DNA of 64,000 nucleotides from Microbacterium sp. STN6 (GTDB taxonomy: Bacteria; Actinomycetota; Actinomycetes; Actinomycetales; Microbacteriaceae), in NCBI RefSeq assembly GCF_026410545.1, contig NZ_JAPMIT010000001.1, positions 744,001-808,000 of the forward strand, given 5' to 3'. Positions 8,655 through 17,906 of this stretch are shown here, one piece after another. Made by a program: the position numbers and the translations under genes. A model generated the notes under the pieces. The model was not told the origin of the DNA, did not search any database, and worked only from the letters and a program-made list of their open reading frames with translations. The first letter of the stretch is position 1, and each line of letters starts with the position of its first letter.

Positions 8655-9532
8655 GCGCCAGTGTGCTGTACGACGCGCCGGGTCCGATTACTCGCAGGCG
8701 CTCCCGCGTGACCTCGATCATCGGCACCGTCGTGATCCTCGCGATTCTCGCCTGGTTCATTTACACCATTGCCGCGCCGCGCACTCTTGCGAACGGCGCG
8801 ACCGTTGTCGGGCTGCTCGACGCATCCCGTTTCGACATCCTCTCCGACCCACAGCTCTGGCAGGCCGTGGGCCGAGGGCTTGTGCAGACGCTGAAGATGG
8901 CGGCGGTCGGCGGCGCGCTTGCCCTCGTGATCGGGGTCCTCTTCTCGTTCGGGCGCACCGCTCGAAGCGCGGCCGTACGGGTGCCGACGGCGGTGGTGCT
9001 CGAGTTCCTGCGCGGCATGCCCGTGCTGCTCATGATGCTCTTCATTCTGCTCGTGTTCGCGACGGGGTCGTACTGGGCCGGCGTGGTGGCGCTCGCCGTG
9101 TACAACGGCGCGCTCATCGGCGAGATCCTGCGTGCTGGCATCCAGTCGCTGCCGCGAGGCCAGCGTGAGGCCGGCCTTGCCATCGGCCTCACTCCCGTGC
9201 ACACCCGCATGATCATCGAGTTCCCGCAGGCGTTCCGGCAGATGCTGCCAATCCTCGTCGCGCAGCTCGTGGTGCTGCTGAAGGACACCTCGCTGGCGTA
9301 CATCGTCGGCTATCCCGAGCTGCTTCGCACGGTCACCAACCTCGGTAACTTCTACGGCAGTCGGTACACCTTCACGCTCTTCTTCATCGCGTTCGTCATC
9401 TACCTCACGATGAACCTGCTGCTCTCCTGGTTCGCCCGCCGGCTCGCCAGGCGAAGTGGCGGGCGAGCGGCGGCACTGGCGCGGATGCCCGGCGCGGGAA
9501 TGGGAACAGGCGCGCCCGGGGGAGGCGCGTAG
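8651..9532 (+). CDS. gluD: Glutamate-type ABC transporter permease 2
   Basis: Second membrane subunit, 293 residues. Begins with an extra N-terminal helix (SIIGTVVILAILAWFIYTIA) before the permease domain, as in GluD proteins. EAA-type loop in REAGLAIGLTPVHTRMIIEFPQA; LLKDTSLAYIVGYPELL follows. The C-terminus is an Arg/Gly/Ala-rich cytoplasmic tail of about 35 residues. Four-base overlap with gluC. Last gene of the gluABCD unit; no obvious terminator before the pheS promoter. Confidence 0.86.
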   Translation: MSASVLYDAPGPITRRRSRVTSIIGTVVILAILAWFIYTIAAPRTLANGATVVGLLDASRFDILSDPQLWQAVGRGLVQTLKMAAVGGALALVIGVLFSFGRTARSAAVRVPTAVVLEFLRGMPVLLMMLFILLVFATGSYWAGVVALAVYNGALIGEILRAGIQSLPRGQREAGLAIGLTPVHTRMIIEFPQAFRQMLPILVAQLVVLLKDTSLAYIVGYPELLRTVTNLGNFYGSRYTFTLFFIAFVIYLTMNLLLSWFARRLARRSGGRAAALARMPGAGMGTGAPGGGA

Positions 9533-9589
9533 GCGCATGGTCACCGGCCGTGCCCGCCTCGACGAGCGAGCCAGCGGCTGGGCTGGCAC

Positions 9590-9595
9590 TAAACT
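9590..9595 (+). promoter_or_regulatory. -10 element TAAACT for pheS
   Basis: TAAACT ends 8 nt before GTG 9604 and no ribosome site lies between, so the pheST message is probably leaderless or nearly so. Confidence 0.5.
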
Positions 9596-9603
9596 TGGGC
9601 CTC

Positions 9604-10644
9604 GTGTCCGAACCCATTGAGATCTCCGAGCAGTCGGTCGGCCAGGCCGTCGAGGTGGCGCTGGCCGCCATCGCCGCCGCCCAGGATTCGACCCAGCTGA
9701 AGGCCGTGCGCTCTGCGCATCTGGCCGAGTCCTCCGCGCTCGCCAGGCTGAACGCGAGCATGCGCACTGTGCCGAACGAGCAGAAGGCGGCCGCGGGCAA
9801 GCTCGTCGGTCAGGCGCGTGCGCGTGTCAATCAGGCGTTCTCCGCACGCGAGGCAGAGATCGTCGAGGCGGAGGACGCCCGTCGTCTGGCCGAGGAGGCC
9901 GTCGACGTCACAGCGCTCGCAAGCCGGTGGCGGCCGGGAGCCCGCCATCCGCTGAACCTGCTGCAGGAGCGCATCGCCGACGTCTTCGTGGGCATGGGCT
10001 GGGAGGTCGCCGAGGGCCCAGAGCTCGAGAGCGAGTGGTACAACTTCGACGCCCTCAACTTCGACGAGGACCACCCCGCCCGCGCCATGCAGGACACCTT
10101 CTTCGTCGAGCCCGCCGACGCGCACCTCGTGCTGCGCACGCACACGTCGCCCGTGCAGCTGCGCGCCCTGCTCGCCGGCGAGCTGCCCGTCTACCGTGTG
10201 GCTCCGGGCCGCGTCTACCGCACCGACGAGCTCGATGCCACGCACACCCCGGTGTTCCATCAGATCGAGGGCATCGCGGTCGACAAGGGCCTCACCATGG
10301 CGCACCTGCGCGGCACACTCGACCACTTCGTCAAGGCCATGTTCGGCGACGAGGCCACGGTTCGCCTGCGCCCCAACTACTTCCCGTTCACCGAGCCGAG
10401 CGCCGAGCTCGACCTGTGGCACCCCACGTTCAGCCAGGGCCCGCGCTGGATCGAGTGGGGCGGCTGCGGCATGGTCAACCCCAACGTGCTGCGCTCGGCC
10501 GGCATCGATCCCGACGAGTACTCGGGCTTCGCGTTCGGGGTGGGCGTCGAGCGGGCCCTGATGTTCCGCAACGACGTGAAGGACATGCACGACATGGTCG
10601 AGGGCGACATCCGCTTCAGCCAGCAATTCGGAATGGTGGTGTAG
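9604..10644 (+). CDS. pheS: Phenylalanine--tRNA ligase alpha subunit
   Basis: Catalytic subunit of the (alpha beta)2 enzyme that charges tRNA-Phe. 346 residues: an N-terminal coiled-coil arm that binds tRNA (residues 1-100, rich in Ala, Glu and Arg), then a class II synthetase core with motif 2 around GRVYRTDELDATHTPVFHQIEG and motif 3 in FGVGVERALMFR. Start set at GTG 9604, which follows the -10 element and matches the family N-terminus SEPIEISEQSV; an upstream in-frame ATG at 9550 lies before the promoter. pheT begins 3 bp after the stop. Confidence 0.94.
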   Translation: MSEPIEISEQSVGQAVEVALAAIAAAQDSTQLKAVRSAHLAESSALARLNASMRTVPNEQKAAAGKLVGQARARVNQAFSAREAEIVEAEDARRLAEEAVDVTALASRWRPGARHPLNLLQERIADVFVGMGWEVAEGPELESEWYNFDALNFDEDHPARAMQDTFFVEPADAHLVLRTHTSPVQLRALLAGELPVYRVAPGRVYRTDELDATHTPVFHQIEGIAVDKGLTMAHLRGTLDHFVKAMFGDEATVRLRPNYFPFTEPSAELDLWHPTFSQGPRWIEWGGCGMVNPNVLRSAGIDPDEYSGFAFGVGVERALMFRNDVKDMHDMVEGDIRFSQQFGMVV

Positions 10645-10647
10645 CTC

Positions 10648-13326
10648 ATGCGGGTTCCGCTCAGCTGGCTTGCCGAGTTCGTCGACCTTCAGCCGGGCAC
10701 CACGCCGGAGCAGGTGCATGCCGCGCTCGTGCGCGTCGGGCTCGAAGAGGAGGAGATCCACCGCTTCGAGGTGAGCGGCCCCGTCGTCGTCGGTCAGGTG
10801 CTCGACTTCGTCGAGGAGCCGCAGAAGAACGGCAAGACCATCCGCTGGTGCCAGGTGCAGGTCGCGCCAGAGGGCGAGAGGGCAGCGGATGGCGGCGACG
10901 CCGTGCATGGCATCGTCTGTGGCGCGCACAACTTCCTCGTCGGCGACAAGGTCGTGGTGACGCTGCCCGGCGCGGTGCTGCCCGGACCATTCCCCATCGC
11001 GGCGCGCAAGACGTACGGGCATGTCTCCGACGGCATGATCGCCTCGGTGCGCGAGCTCGGGCTCGGCGACGACCACGAGGGCATCCTGCGGCTGTCGACC
11101 CTCGGGCTCGACCCCGAGGTGGGCGCCGACGCGATCGCGCTGCTCGGCCTCGACGATTCGGCCGTCGAGATCAACGTGACGCCCGACCGCGGTTACGCGT
11201 TCTCGATTCGCGGCGTGGCCCGCGAGTACGCGCACTCCACCGGCGCCGTGTTCCGCGACCCCGCCCTCACGCGGGCCCCGGAGCCCGCCGCAGAGCGGGT
11301 TGAGGAGCGCGAAGCGCGTCTCGAAACCCGCACCCCAGCCGAAGAGCGGGTTGAGGAGCGCGAAGCGCGTCTCGAAACCCGCACCCCCGCAGAAGAGCGG
11401 GTTGAGGAGCGCGAAGCGCGTCTCGAAACCCACATCCCCGCCCTGCACGTCACCCTCGACGACACCGCCCCCATCCGCGGCCGCCAGGGCGCCACGGTCT
11501 TCGTCACGCGCGTCGTTCGTGACGTTGATCCCGCCCGGCCGACCCCGCCATGGATGACCTCACGTCTCACGCTCGCCGGCATCCGCTCACGCGCGCTCAT
11601 CGTCGACGTCACGAACTACGTGATGCTCGAGCTCGGCCAGCCGATACACGCGTACGACCTCGACCGCCTCACGGGCGACATCACTGTGCGCCGCGCGCAG
11701 CCGGGGGAGACGCTGGTCACGCTCGACGACGCGACGCGCGAGCTGAACGGTGAAGACCTCGTGATCGCCGACGCCTCGGGCGCCATCGGGCTCGCCGGCG
11801 TCATGGGCGGCGCGTCGACCGAGATCGGCGCCGATACCCGCAACGTGCTCATCGAGGCCGCCAACTTCGACCCCGTCTCCATCGCGAGAACGGCGCGTCG
11901 CCACAAGCTGCCGAGCGAGGCGTCCAAGCGCTTCGAGCGCGGTGTCGACCCTCGCGTGGCCGAGGCCGCCGCCGCCCGTGTCGTGCAGCTGCTCGAGACG
12001 CTCGCAGGCGGCCGAGCGGATGCGCGTGGTTCCGTCATCGACGAGTCGACCCCGCGGCATCCCATCGACCTTGTGCGCGGCTACGTCTCCTCTCTCATCG
12101 GGGTCGATTACACCGACGACGAGATCCGGGGTTCGCTCAGCGAGATCGGAGCCGAGCTCGAGGTGACCGAGACCGGCCTCGCTGTGACCCCGCCGAGCTG
12201 GCGCCCGGATCTCGCGGCCCCGTGCGACCTGGCCGAGGAGGTCGCCCGCATTGTCGGTTACGATCGCATCCCCTCGGTGCTTCCGGTCGCGCCGCCCGGC
12301 CGCGGCCTCAGCCGTTCGCAGCAGTTGCGCCGCCAGGCGTCGGCAGCTCTGGCGGATGCCGGACTCACCGAGGTGCTCGCCTACCCCTTCGTCGACGCCA
12401 ACGCGAACGACACCTTCGGCTCGCCGGTCGGCGAGAGCGTGCGCGCGATGCGGCTCGCGAACCCGCTCGACGCCAGCGCACCGTTCCTGCGCGTCTCGCT
12501 GCTCCCGGGCCTCCTCGACGTGGCGAGGCGCAACCTCTCGCGTGGCTTCACCGACCTTGCGGTGTATGAGGCGGGATTGGTCTTCCTGCCACAGGATGGC
12601 GTGCAGTACGGCAGCAGCGCGCTGCCGGTCGGTGCCGCGCTGCCCGCAGCCGACACCCTCGCCGCGCTGAACGCCGGCATCCCGCCGCAGCCGCGGCGCA
12701 TCGCCGCGGTGCTGCTCGGCAACACCGTCGACAGACAGCCCGAACAGCCCCCCGTGCCGGTCGGGGTCGCGGATGCGATCGCGGTCGCCCGCCAGGTCGG
12801 GCACGCGATCGGCGCGACGATCGACGTCGTGCAGGGCAGCCACGGCGCCCTGCATCCGGGCCGCACTGCCGAACTCGTCGTGAACGGCGCCGAGCGCGCA
12901 CACCACGTCGGCTATGCCGGCGAGCTGCTGCCGGCGCTCGCCGCCGAACTCGACCTTCCCCGCGTTGTGGCGGTCGTCGAGCTGGACCTCGACCTGCTGA
13001 TCCACCTCGCGTCGAGCCACGTCGAGGCGAGGCAGATCGCCGACTATCCGGCGGCCACGCAGGATCTCTCCCTCGTGGTGCCGATCTCGGCAGCGGCCGG
13101 CGACGTGCACACCGCGGTCGTGCAGGGTGCGGGACCGCTGCTCGAGGATGCGCGGCTCGTCGACGACTACCGGGGCAGCGGAGTGCCGGAGGGCGCCAAG
13201 AGCCTCACCTTCGCGCTGCGCTTCCGCGCAAGCGACCGCACGCTGACCGCGGCGGAGGCGAGCGGGGCGAAGCTCGCCGGTGCGGCGCTGGCGGCCGAGC
13301 GCTACGGCGCCACCATACGGGAGTAG
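10648..13326 (+). CDS. pheT: Phenylalanine--tRNA ligase beta subunit with a 51-residue repeat insertion
   Basis: Beta subunit, 892 residues, longer than usual for the family. Order of domains: B1, tRNA-binding OB fold (about residues 40-150), B3/B4 editing domain, B5, the catalytic-like core, and the ferredoxin-fold anticodon-binding domain at the C-terminus (ATQDLSLVVP... to the end). Between the N-terminal part and the editing domain (about residues 216-266) sits a three-fold 17-residue repeat of the form ERVEEREARLETRTPAE, encoded by three copies of a stem-loop repeat that elsewhere in this window lies between genes. The conserved sequence resumes at HVTLDDTAPIRGRQ. The frame is kept, so the protein should still be made; the insert is highly charged and probably a surface helix or linker. 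Confidence 0.93.
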   Translation: MRVPLSWLAEFVDLQPGTTPEQVHAALVRVGLEEEEIHRFEVSGPVVVGQVLDFVEEPQKNGKTIRWCQVQVAPEGERAADGGDAVHGIVCGAHNFLVGDKVVVTLPGAVLPGPFPIAARKTYGHVSDGMIASVRELGLGDDHEGILRLSTLGLDPEVGADAIALLGLDDSAVEINVTPDRGYAFSIRGVAREYAHSTGAVFRDPALTRAPEPAAERVEEREARLETRTPAEERVEEREARLETRTPAEERVEEREARLETHIPALHVTLDDTAPIRGRQGATVFVTRVVRDVDPARPTPPWMTSRLTLAGIRSRALIVDVTNYVMLELGQPIHAYDLDRLTGDITVRRAQPGETLVTLDDATRELNGEDLVIADASGAIGLAGVMGGASTEIGADTRNVLIEAANFDPVSIARTARRHKLPSEASKRFERGVDPRVAEAAAARVVQLLETLAGGRADARGSVIDESTPRHPIDLVRGYVSSLIGVDYTDDEIRGSLSEIGAELEVTETGLAVTPPSWRPDLAAPCDLAEEVARIVGYDRIPSVLPVAPPGRGLSRSQQLRRQASAALADAGLTEVLAYPFVDANANDTFGSPVGESVRAMRLANPLDASAPFLRVSLLPGLLDVARRNLSRGFTDLAVYEAGLVFLPQDGVQYGSSALPVGAALPAADTLAALNAGIPPQPRRIAAVLLGNTVDRQPEQPPVPVGVADAIAVARQVGHAIGATIDVVQGSHGALHPGRTAELVVNGAERAHHVGYAGELLPALAAELDLPRVVAVVELDLDLLIHLASSHVEARQIADYPAATQDLSLVVPISAAAGDVHTAVVQGAGPLLEDARLVDDYRGSGVPEGAKSLTFALRFRASDRTLTAAEASGAKLAGAALAAERYGATIRE
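11293..11433 (+). repeat. Three in-frame 51-bp units derived from the stem-loop repeat, inside pheT
   Basis: Units begin at 11293, 11344 and 11395 (the third is cut short near 11433). Each contains GGTTGAGGAG, the self-pairing core CGCG-AAG-CGCG and TCTCGAAACC, i.e. a complete copy of the repeat family found in intergenic regions, plus an 18-20 bp spacer that is repeated with it. The unit length is a multiple of three and contains no stop codon in the pheT frame. Confidence 0.92.
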
Positions 13327-13361
13327 ACGGCAACGATTCGTGCGCTCGAGTCGCGAGGGGT

Positions 13362-13367
13362 TATGCT
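13362..13367 (+). promoter_or_regulatory. -10 element TATGCT before the arg leader ORF
   Basis: TATGCT ends exactly 6 nt before an ATG at 13374, the same spacing seen at other leaderless starts in this window. It is the only good -10 between pheT and argC and probably drives the arginine operon. A TTCGTG at 13337 is a weak candidate -35. Confidence 0.5.
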
Positions 13368-13373
13368 CGCCTC

Positions 13374-13457
13374 ATGGCTTTCGAGGCGCGCACCCTTTCG
13401 ACGCGAGGCATCTCCGCCCGCGTGCTGCGCCGACGCCTGGTCGCGGGCCGAATCTAG
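13374..13457 (+). CDS. Possible Arg-rich leader peptide of the arginine operon
   Basis: A 27-codon ORF, ATG to TAG, begins 6 nt after a TATGCT -10 element, so it would be translated from a leaderless mRNA. Seven of its 27 residues are arginine, including the cluster RVLRRR at residues 16-21. It ends 84 bp before argC, and a bulged hairpin and the argC ribosome site lie between. This is the layout of a leader peptide whose translation senses charged tRNA-Arg. Caution: chance ORFs in such GC-rich DNA are often Arg-rich, so composition alone is weak; the promoter spacing and position are the better evidence. Confidence 0.4.
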   Translation: MAFEARTLSTRGISARVLRRRLVAGRI

Positions 13458-13472
13458 GCGACGTGCGCTGAA

Positions 13473-13525
13473 GGGCCTTGTGGTCCGTGCAGTGGGCGCC
13501 GCCGACACGATCCCCTGTCGCCCAC
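13473..13525 (+). promoter_or_regulatory. Candidate attenuator hairpins before argC
   Basis: A small hairpin GGGCC-TTGT-GGTCC (13473-13486) is followed by a bulged stem in which GTGGGC pairs with GCCCAC and GACA with TGTC (13492-13525). The AAGG ribosome site of argC starts 6 nt after it, so the structure could affect either transcription or translation of argC. Confidence 0.35.
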
Positions 13526-13541
13526 TCAATAAGGTAGAAGC

Positions 13542-14585
13542 ATGACTTTCTCCGTTGCCGTCGCCGGCGCGAGCGGCTACGCCGGCGGTGAGGTGCTGCG
13601 CATCCTCGCCGCCCATCCCGACTTCGAGGTGGTGACGGTCACCGCCAACGCGAACGCGGGCAGACCGCTCATCGAGCACCAGCCGCACCTGCGCTCTCTC
13701 TCACACCTCACGCTCGTCGCGACCACGGCCGAAAACCTTGTCGGCCACGATGTGGTCTTCCTGGCTCTGCCGCACGGCGCTTCCGGCGCTCTGGCGGAGG
13801 CGCTCGACGATCGCACCCTGGTGGTCGACTGCGGCGCCGACCATCGGCTCGAGAACGAGGCCGACTGGTCCGCGTTCTATGGCGGGCAGCACTTCGCCGC
13901 GTGGCCGTATGCGGTGCCCGAGCTGCCCACGACGACCGGCAAGCAGCGCGAGCGGCTCGTGGGTACCCGGCGCATCGCCGCACCCGGCTGCAATGCCAGC
14001 GCGGTGTCACTCGCGCTCGCGCCCGGCATTCGCGCCGGCGTCATCGAGCAGCACGACATCGTCACGGTGCTCGCGGTGGGCCCGTCGGGCGCGGGCAAGA
14101 AGCTCGAGGTGCCGTACCTCGCGAGCGAACTGCTCGGGTCAGCGGCCCCGTACGCGGTCGGCGGAACGCACCGGCACATCCCCGAGATCCAGCAGAATCT
14201 CCGCCTGGCAGGCGCGAGTGACCCCACCCTCTCGTTCACCCCTGTGCTCGTTCCGATGGCGCGCGGCATTCTCGTCACCGCAACTGCGCGCCTGGTTGCC
14301 GGTGCGTCGCCGGCCGACGTGCGCAAGGCGTGGAGCGACGCGTATGACGGCGAACCGTTCGTGCAGCTGCTGCCAGAGGGTTCGTTCCCGCGCACGGCAG
14401 ACGTGCTCGGCGCCAACACCGCGCTCATCGGCCTCGCGGTCGACGAGGCGGCGGGGCGCGTGGTCTCCGTGCTCGCGATGGACAACCTCGTGAAGGGCAC
14501 CGCCGGCGCGGCCGTGCAGTGCGCCAACATCGCCCTCGGCCTCGACGAGAGTGCCGGCCTGTCAGTGAATGGAGTCGCACCGTGA
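13542..14585 (+). CDS. argC: N-acetyl-gamma-glutamyl-phosphate reductase
   Basis: Third step of arginine synthesis: NADPH-dependent reduction of N-acetylglutamyl phosphate to the semialdehyde. 347 residues with N-terminal Rossmann motif [14 protein letters not shown] and the catalytic Cys in [18 protein letters not shown] is the family His motif. ATG 13542 has AAGG upstream. First gene of a tightly packed set: its stop overlaps the GTG of argJ. Regulation is probably through the leader region described just upstream. Confidence 0.95.
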   Translation: MTFSVAVAGASGYAGGEVLRILAAHPDFEVVTVTANANAGRPLIEHQPHLRSLSHLTLVATTAENLVGHDVVFLALPHGASGALAEALDDRTLVVDCGADHRLENEADWSAFYGGQHFAAWPYAVPELPTTTGKQRERLVGTRRIAAPGCNASAVSLALAPGIRAGVIEQHDIVTVLAVGPSGAGKKLEVPYLASELLGSAAPYAVGGTHRHIPEIQQNLRLAGASDPTLSFTPVLVPMARGILVTATARLVAGASPADVRKAWSDAYDGEPFVQLLPEGSFPRTADVLGANTALIGLAVDEAAGRVVSVLAMDNLVKGTAGAAVQCANIALGLDESAGLSVNGVAP

Positions 14586-15730
14586 GCGTCACCGCAGCAT
14601 CGGGATTCGTCGCGGCAGGCGTTGCCGCAGGGCTCAAGTCGACGGGCGCCCTCGATCTCGCCCTCGTCGTCAACACCGGGCCGCAGAAGGCCGCCGCGGC
14701 CGTGTTCACGAGCAACCGCGCGAAGGCCAACCCCATCCTCTGGTCCCAACAGGTCATCGACGACGGCACCGTCGAGGCGATCGTGCTCAACTCGGGCGGC
14801 GCCAACTGCTTCACCGGCTCGCAGGGCTTCCAGACCACACACGCCACGGCCGAGGCGGTCGCGGAGGCGCTTGATCTCTCGGCGGGCGACGTACTCGTCT
14901 GCTCGACCGGCCTCATCGGCGAGCAGCTCGATCGTGAGAAGCTCATCGTCGGCGTTCGCGCCGCCGCGGCATCCCTGTCTGACGACGGCGACGCCCCGGC
15001 CCGGGCCATCATGACGACCGACACCCATCCGAAGACGGCCGTGCGCACAGCAGACGGCTGGAGCATTGGCGGCATGGCCAAGGGCGCCGGCATGCTCGCG
15101 CCCGGTCTCGCCACCATGCTTGTCGTCATCACGACGGATGCTGCGCTGACATCCCGTGAGCTCGAGGAGGCCCTGCGCGCCGCAACCCGCGTCACGTTCG
15201 ACCGCCTCGACTCCGACGGCTGCATGTCCACCAACGACCAGGTGACCCTGCTCGCATCGGGAGCGAGCGGTGTGACGCCGCAGCCCGAACGCTTTCAGGC
15301 CGAACTCACCGCGCTCTGCGCCGACCTCGCCTCACAGCTCCAGTCCGACGCCGAGGGAGCGAGCCACGACATCGCCATCGAGGTCACCGGAGCCGCCACT
15401 GAGGACGACGCCGTCGAGGTTGCCCGCTCCGTCGCCCGCAGCAACCTCTTCAAGGCCGCGGTCTTCGGCAACGACCCCAACTGGGGCAGGGTGCTCTCGG
15501 CCATCGGCACCACGAGCGCCGCATTCGACCCGTACGACGTCGACGTGAGCATGAACGGCGTGCGGGTCTGCCACGCGGGCGAGCCGGACCGCCCACGCGA
15601 CGAGGTGGACCTCACGCCCCGCGCCGTGCACGTCGGCATCGCGCTTGGCGTGGGCGACGCCACCGCGACGATCCTGACAAGCGACCTCACGCACGAATAC
15701 GTGCACGAGAACAGCGCGTACGCGAGCTGA
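14582..15730 (+). CDS. argJ: Glutamate N-acetyltransferase / amino-acid acetyltransferase
   Basis: Transfers the acetyl group from N-acetylornithine to glutamate, making the pathway cyclic. 382 residues. The self-cleavage site is visible in [14 protein letters not shown], where the chain is cut before the Thr that then acts as nucleophile. Start at GTG 14582, which overlaps the argC stop (GTGA) and fits the family N-terminus; a longer in-frame reading from 14519 lies within argC. The C-terminus [15 protein letters not shown] is typical. Stop overlaps the first ATG of argB by one base. Confidence 0.94.
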   Translation: MSVTAASGFVAAGVAAGLKSTGALDLALVVNTGPQKAAAAVFTSNRAKANPILWSQQVIDDGTVEAIVLNSGGANCFTGSQGFQTTHATAEAVAEALDLSAGDVLVCSTGLIGEQLDREKLIVGVRAAAASLSDDGDAPARAIMTTDTHPKTAVRTADGWSIGGMAKGAGMLAPGLATMLVVITTDAALTSRELEEALRAATRVTFDRLDSDGCMSTNDQVTLLASGASGVTPQPERFQAELTALCADLASQLQSDAEGASHDIAIEVTGAATEDDAVEVARSVARSNLFKAAVFGNDPNWGRVLSAIGTTSAAFDPYDVDVSMNGVRVCHAGEPDRPRDEVDLTPRAVHVGIALGVGDATATILTSDLTHEYVHENSAYAS

Positions 15731-16674
15731 TGATGATGCAGAGCGTCGCAGAGCAACAGAACCAGGCGGAGGCGGCCGTCAAGGCCGGCACGCTCATCGA
15801 GTCCCTGCCGTGGCTCAAGCGGTTCCACGGGCAGAAAATCGTCGTCAAGTTCGGCGGAAACGCCATGGTGTCGCCCGAGTTGCAGCGGGCGTTCGCCGAA
15901 GACATGGTCTACCTGCACTACGCGGGCATCCATCCCGTGGTCGTGCACGGCGGAGGACCGCAGATCTCGGCCATGCTGGAACGCCTCGGCATCCCCACCG
16001 AGTTCCGCGGCGGCTACCGCGTGACGACACCCGAGGTCATGGACGTCGTGCGCATGGTGCTCACCGGCCAGGTGAGCCGCGACCTCGTGAGCAACATCAA
16101 TGAGCACGGCCCGCTCGCCGCCTCCCTCTCGGGCGAAGACGCCGGCCTCTTCCAGGGCCAGCGCAGGGGAGCGGTCGTCGACGGGGTGCCGGTCGACCTC
16201 GGCCTCGTCGGCGATGTCGTCGGCGTCGATCCCGAGGCGGTCATCGCGCAGATCGAGGCGGGGCGCATTCCGGTCGTCTCCTCCATCGCGCCCGATGGCG
16301 AGGTGCCCGGCCAGAGCCTCAACGTGAATGCGGATGCCGCCGCGAGCGCCCTTGCGGTCGCCCTCGGCGCCGCGAAGCTCGTCGTGCTGACCGACGTCGC
16401 GGGCCTCTACAGCGACTGGCCCGACCGCGACTCCCTCGTCTCCGTGATCGATACGGACGAGCTGCGCGGCATGCTGCCGAGCCTCGAGTCCGGCATGATC
16501 CCGAAGATGACCGCGTGTCTCGACGCCGTCGAGGGCGGCGTGGCGAAGGCGGCCATCATCGACGGGCGCGTGCCGCATTCGATCCTGCTCGAGATCTTCA
16601 CCACGCGCGGCATCGGAACCGAGGTCGTCCTGCCTGCGCCCACGAACGGCCCCCTGGGAGGTTCCCCCGCATGA
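15730..16674 (+). CDS. argB: Acetylglutamate kinase
   Basis: Phosphorylates N-acetylglutamate; usually the arginine-inhibited step. 314 residues of the amino-acid kinase fold, with [11 protein letters not shown] near the N-terminus, [10 protein letters not shown] for the phosphate and substrate, and the later [12 protein letters not shown] and TDVAGLY segments. An N-terminal helix before the kinase core, as here, is found in arginine-sensitive enzymes. Three consecutive ATG codons (15730, 15733, 15736) follow the argJ stop; any could serve. Overlaps argD by 4 bp. Confidence 0.94.
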   Translation: MMMQSVAEQQNQAEAAVKAGTLIESLPWLKRFHGQKIVVKFGGNAMVSPELQRAFAEDMVYLHYAGIHPVVVHGGGPQISAMLERLGIPTEFRGGYRVTTPEVMDVVRMVLTGQVSRDLVSNINEHGPLAASLSGEDAGLFQGQRRGAVVDGVPVDLGLVGDVVGVDPEAVIAQIEAGRIPVVSSIAPDGEVPGQSLNVNADAAASALAVALGAAKLVVLTDVAGLYSDWPDRDSLVSVIDTDELRGMLPSLESGMIPKMTACLDAVEGGVAKAAIIDGRVPHSILLEIFTTRGIGTEVVLPAPTNGPLGGSPA

Positions 16675-17879
16675 CCATCACCGATATCGCGTGGCCCGAG
16701 CGGTATTCCGCGCACATGATGAAGACCATCGCCACGCCGCAGCGCATGCTCGTGCGCGGCGAGGGCTGTCGGGTGTGGGATTCCGAAGGCAGGGAGTATC
16801 TCGACTTCCTCGCCGGCATCGCCGTCAATGCGCTCGGCCACGCGCATCCGGCCCTCGTCTCCGCTGTGAGCGCGCAGGTCGCCACCCTCGTGCACGTCTC
16901 CAACTATTTCGCCACCCCGCCGCAGGTCGAGCTCGCCGAACGGCTGTGCCGGCTCACGGGAGCGGGCGAGGGCGGCCGGGTCTTCTTCTGCAACTCCGGT
17001 GCCGAGGCCAATGAGGCCGCCTTCAAGCTGGCGCGCCTGAACCGCAGGGCCGGCCCCAGCCGCATCCTGGCCCTGAAGAACTCGTTCCACGGTCGCACCA
17101 TGGGTTCGATGGCGCTCACCGGCAAGCCGCAGATGCGCGAGCCGTTCGAGCCCATGCCGCCGGGTGTCGAGCACATCGACTCGACCATCGAGGCGCTCGA
17201 GGCGGCCATCGACGACACCGTCTCGGCCCTCATCGTCGAGCCCATCAAGGGGGAGGCCGGCGTCATCGACCTTCCCGCGGGCTACCTGGCACGGGCGAGG
17301 CAGCTGACCGAACAGCACGGCGTGCTGCTCATCATCGACGAGATCCAGACCGGCGTCGGCCGCACAGGGGCCTGGTTCGGCCACCAGCATGAGGGCATTG
17401 TTCCGGATGCGCTCAGCCTCGCCAAGGGCATGGCCGGTGGCGTCCCGATCGGCGCCCTCGTGACCTTCGGGTGGGCATCCGATCTCCTGGGGCGCGGACA
17501 GCACGGCAGTACCTTCGGCGGCAACCCCCTTGCGACCGCGGCGGCCAACGCCGTTCTCGGCGAGATCGAGGCCTCCGACCTTGTCGGCAACGCGGCGCGG
17601 CGCGGCGACGAACTGCGCGGCATCGTCGACGACCTGCGCGACGAGCCGGGCGGAGACGTGCTCGGCGAGCTGCGCGGGCGCGGCCTGCTCATCGGCATCG
17701 GCCTGAACCGGCCCGCCGGGCACGCCATCTACGAGGCCGCCCTCGAGGCGGGTCTCATCGTCAACGCACCCAACGAATCGACCATCCGGCTCGCGCCGCC
17801 GCTCATCGTCGGCGACGCCGAACTCGATGAATTCCGGCAACGCTTCGCCCAGGCACTCGCCGCCGTGGCCGATCACTGA
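16671..17879 (+). CDS. argD: Acetylornithine aminotransferase
   Basis: PLP-dependent class III transaminase that makes N-acetylornithine. 402 residues, with [15 protein letters not shown] for cofactor phosphate, [13 protein letters not shown] containing the Asp that contacts PLP, and the Schiff-base Lys in [13 protein letters not shown]. Start at ATG 16671, overlapping the argB stop (ATGA). The 27-bp gap to argF carries a short ribosome site. No alteration of the active site is apparent. Confidence 0.94.
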   Translation: MTITDIAWPERYSAHMMKTIATPQRMLVRGEGCRVWDSEGREYLDFLAGIAVNALGHAHPALVSAVSAQVATLVHVSNYFATPPQVELAERLCRLTGAGEGGRVFFCNSGAEANEAAFKLARLNRRAGPSRILALKNSFHGRTMGSMALTGKPQMREPFEPMPPGVEHIDSTIEALEAAIDDTVSALIVEPIKGEAGVIDLPAGYLARARQLTEQHGVLLIIDEIQTGVGRTGAWFGHQHEGIVPDALSLAKGMAGGVPIGALVTFGWASDLLGRGQHGSTFGGNPLATAAANAVLGEIEASDLVGNAARRGDELRGIVDDLRDEPGGDVLGELRGRGLLIGIGLNRPAGHAIYEAALEAGLIVNAPNESTIRLAPPLIVGDAELDEFRQRFAQALAAVADH

Positions 17880-17906
17880 GCCGCAACTGCAAACGAAGGC
17901 ACTCGC

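Noticed and set aside
9589-11448. Long antisense open frame (about 619 codons) opposite pheS and pheT
   Set aside because: In GC-rich coding DNA the complementary strand often stays open. The sense products have all synthetase motifs, and the antisense product is Arg/His/Val-rich with no recognisable domain.
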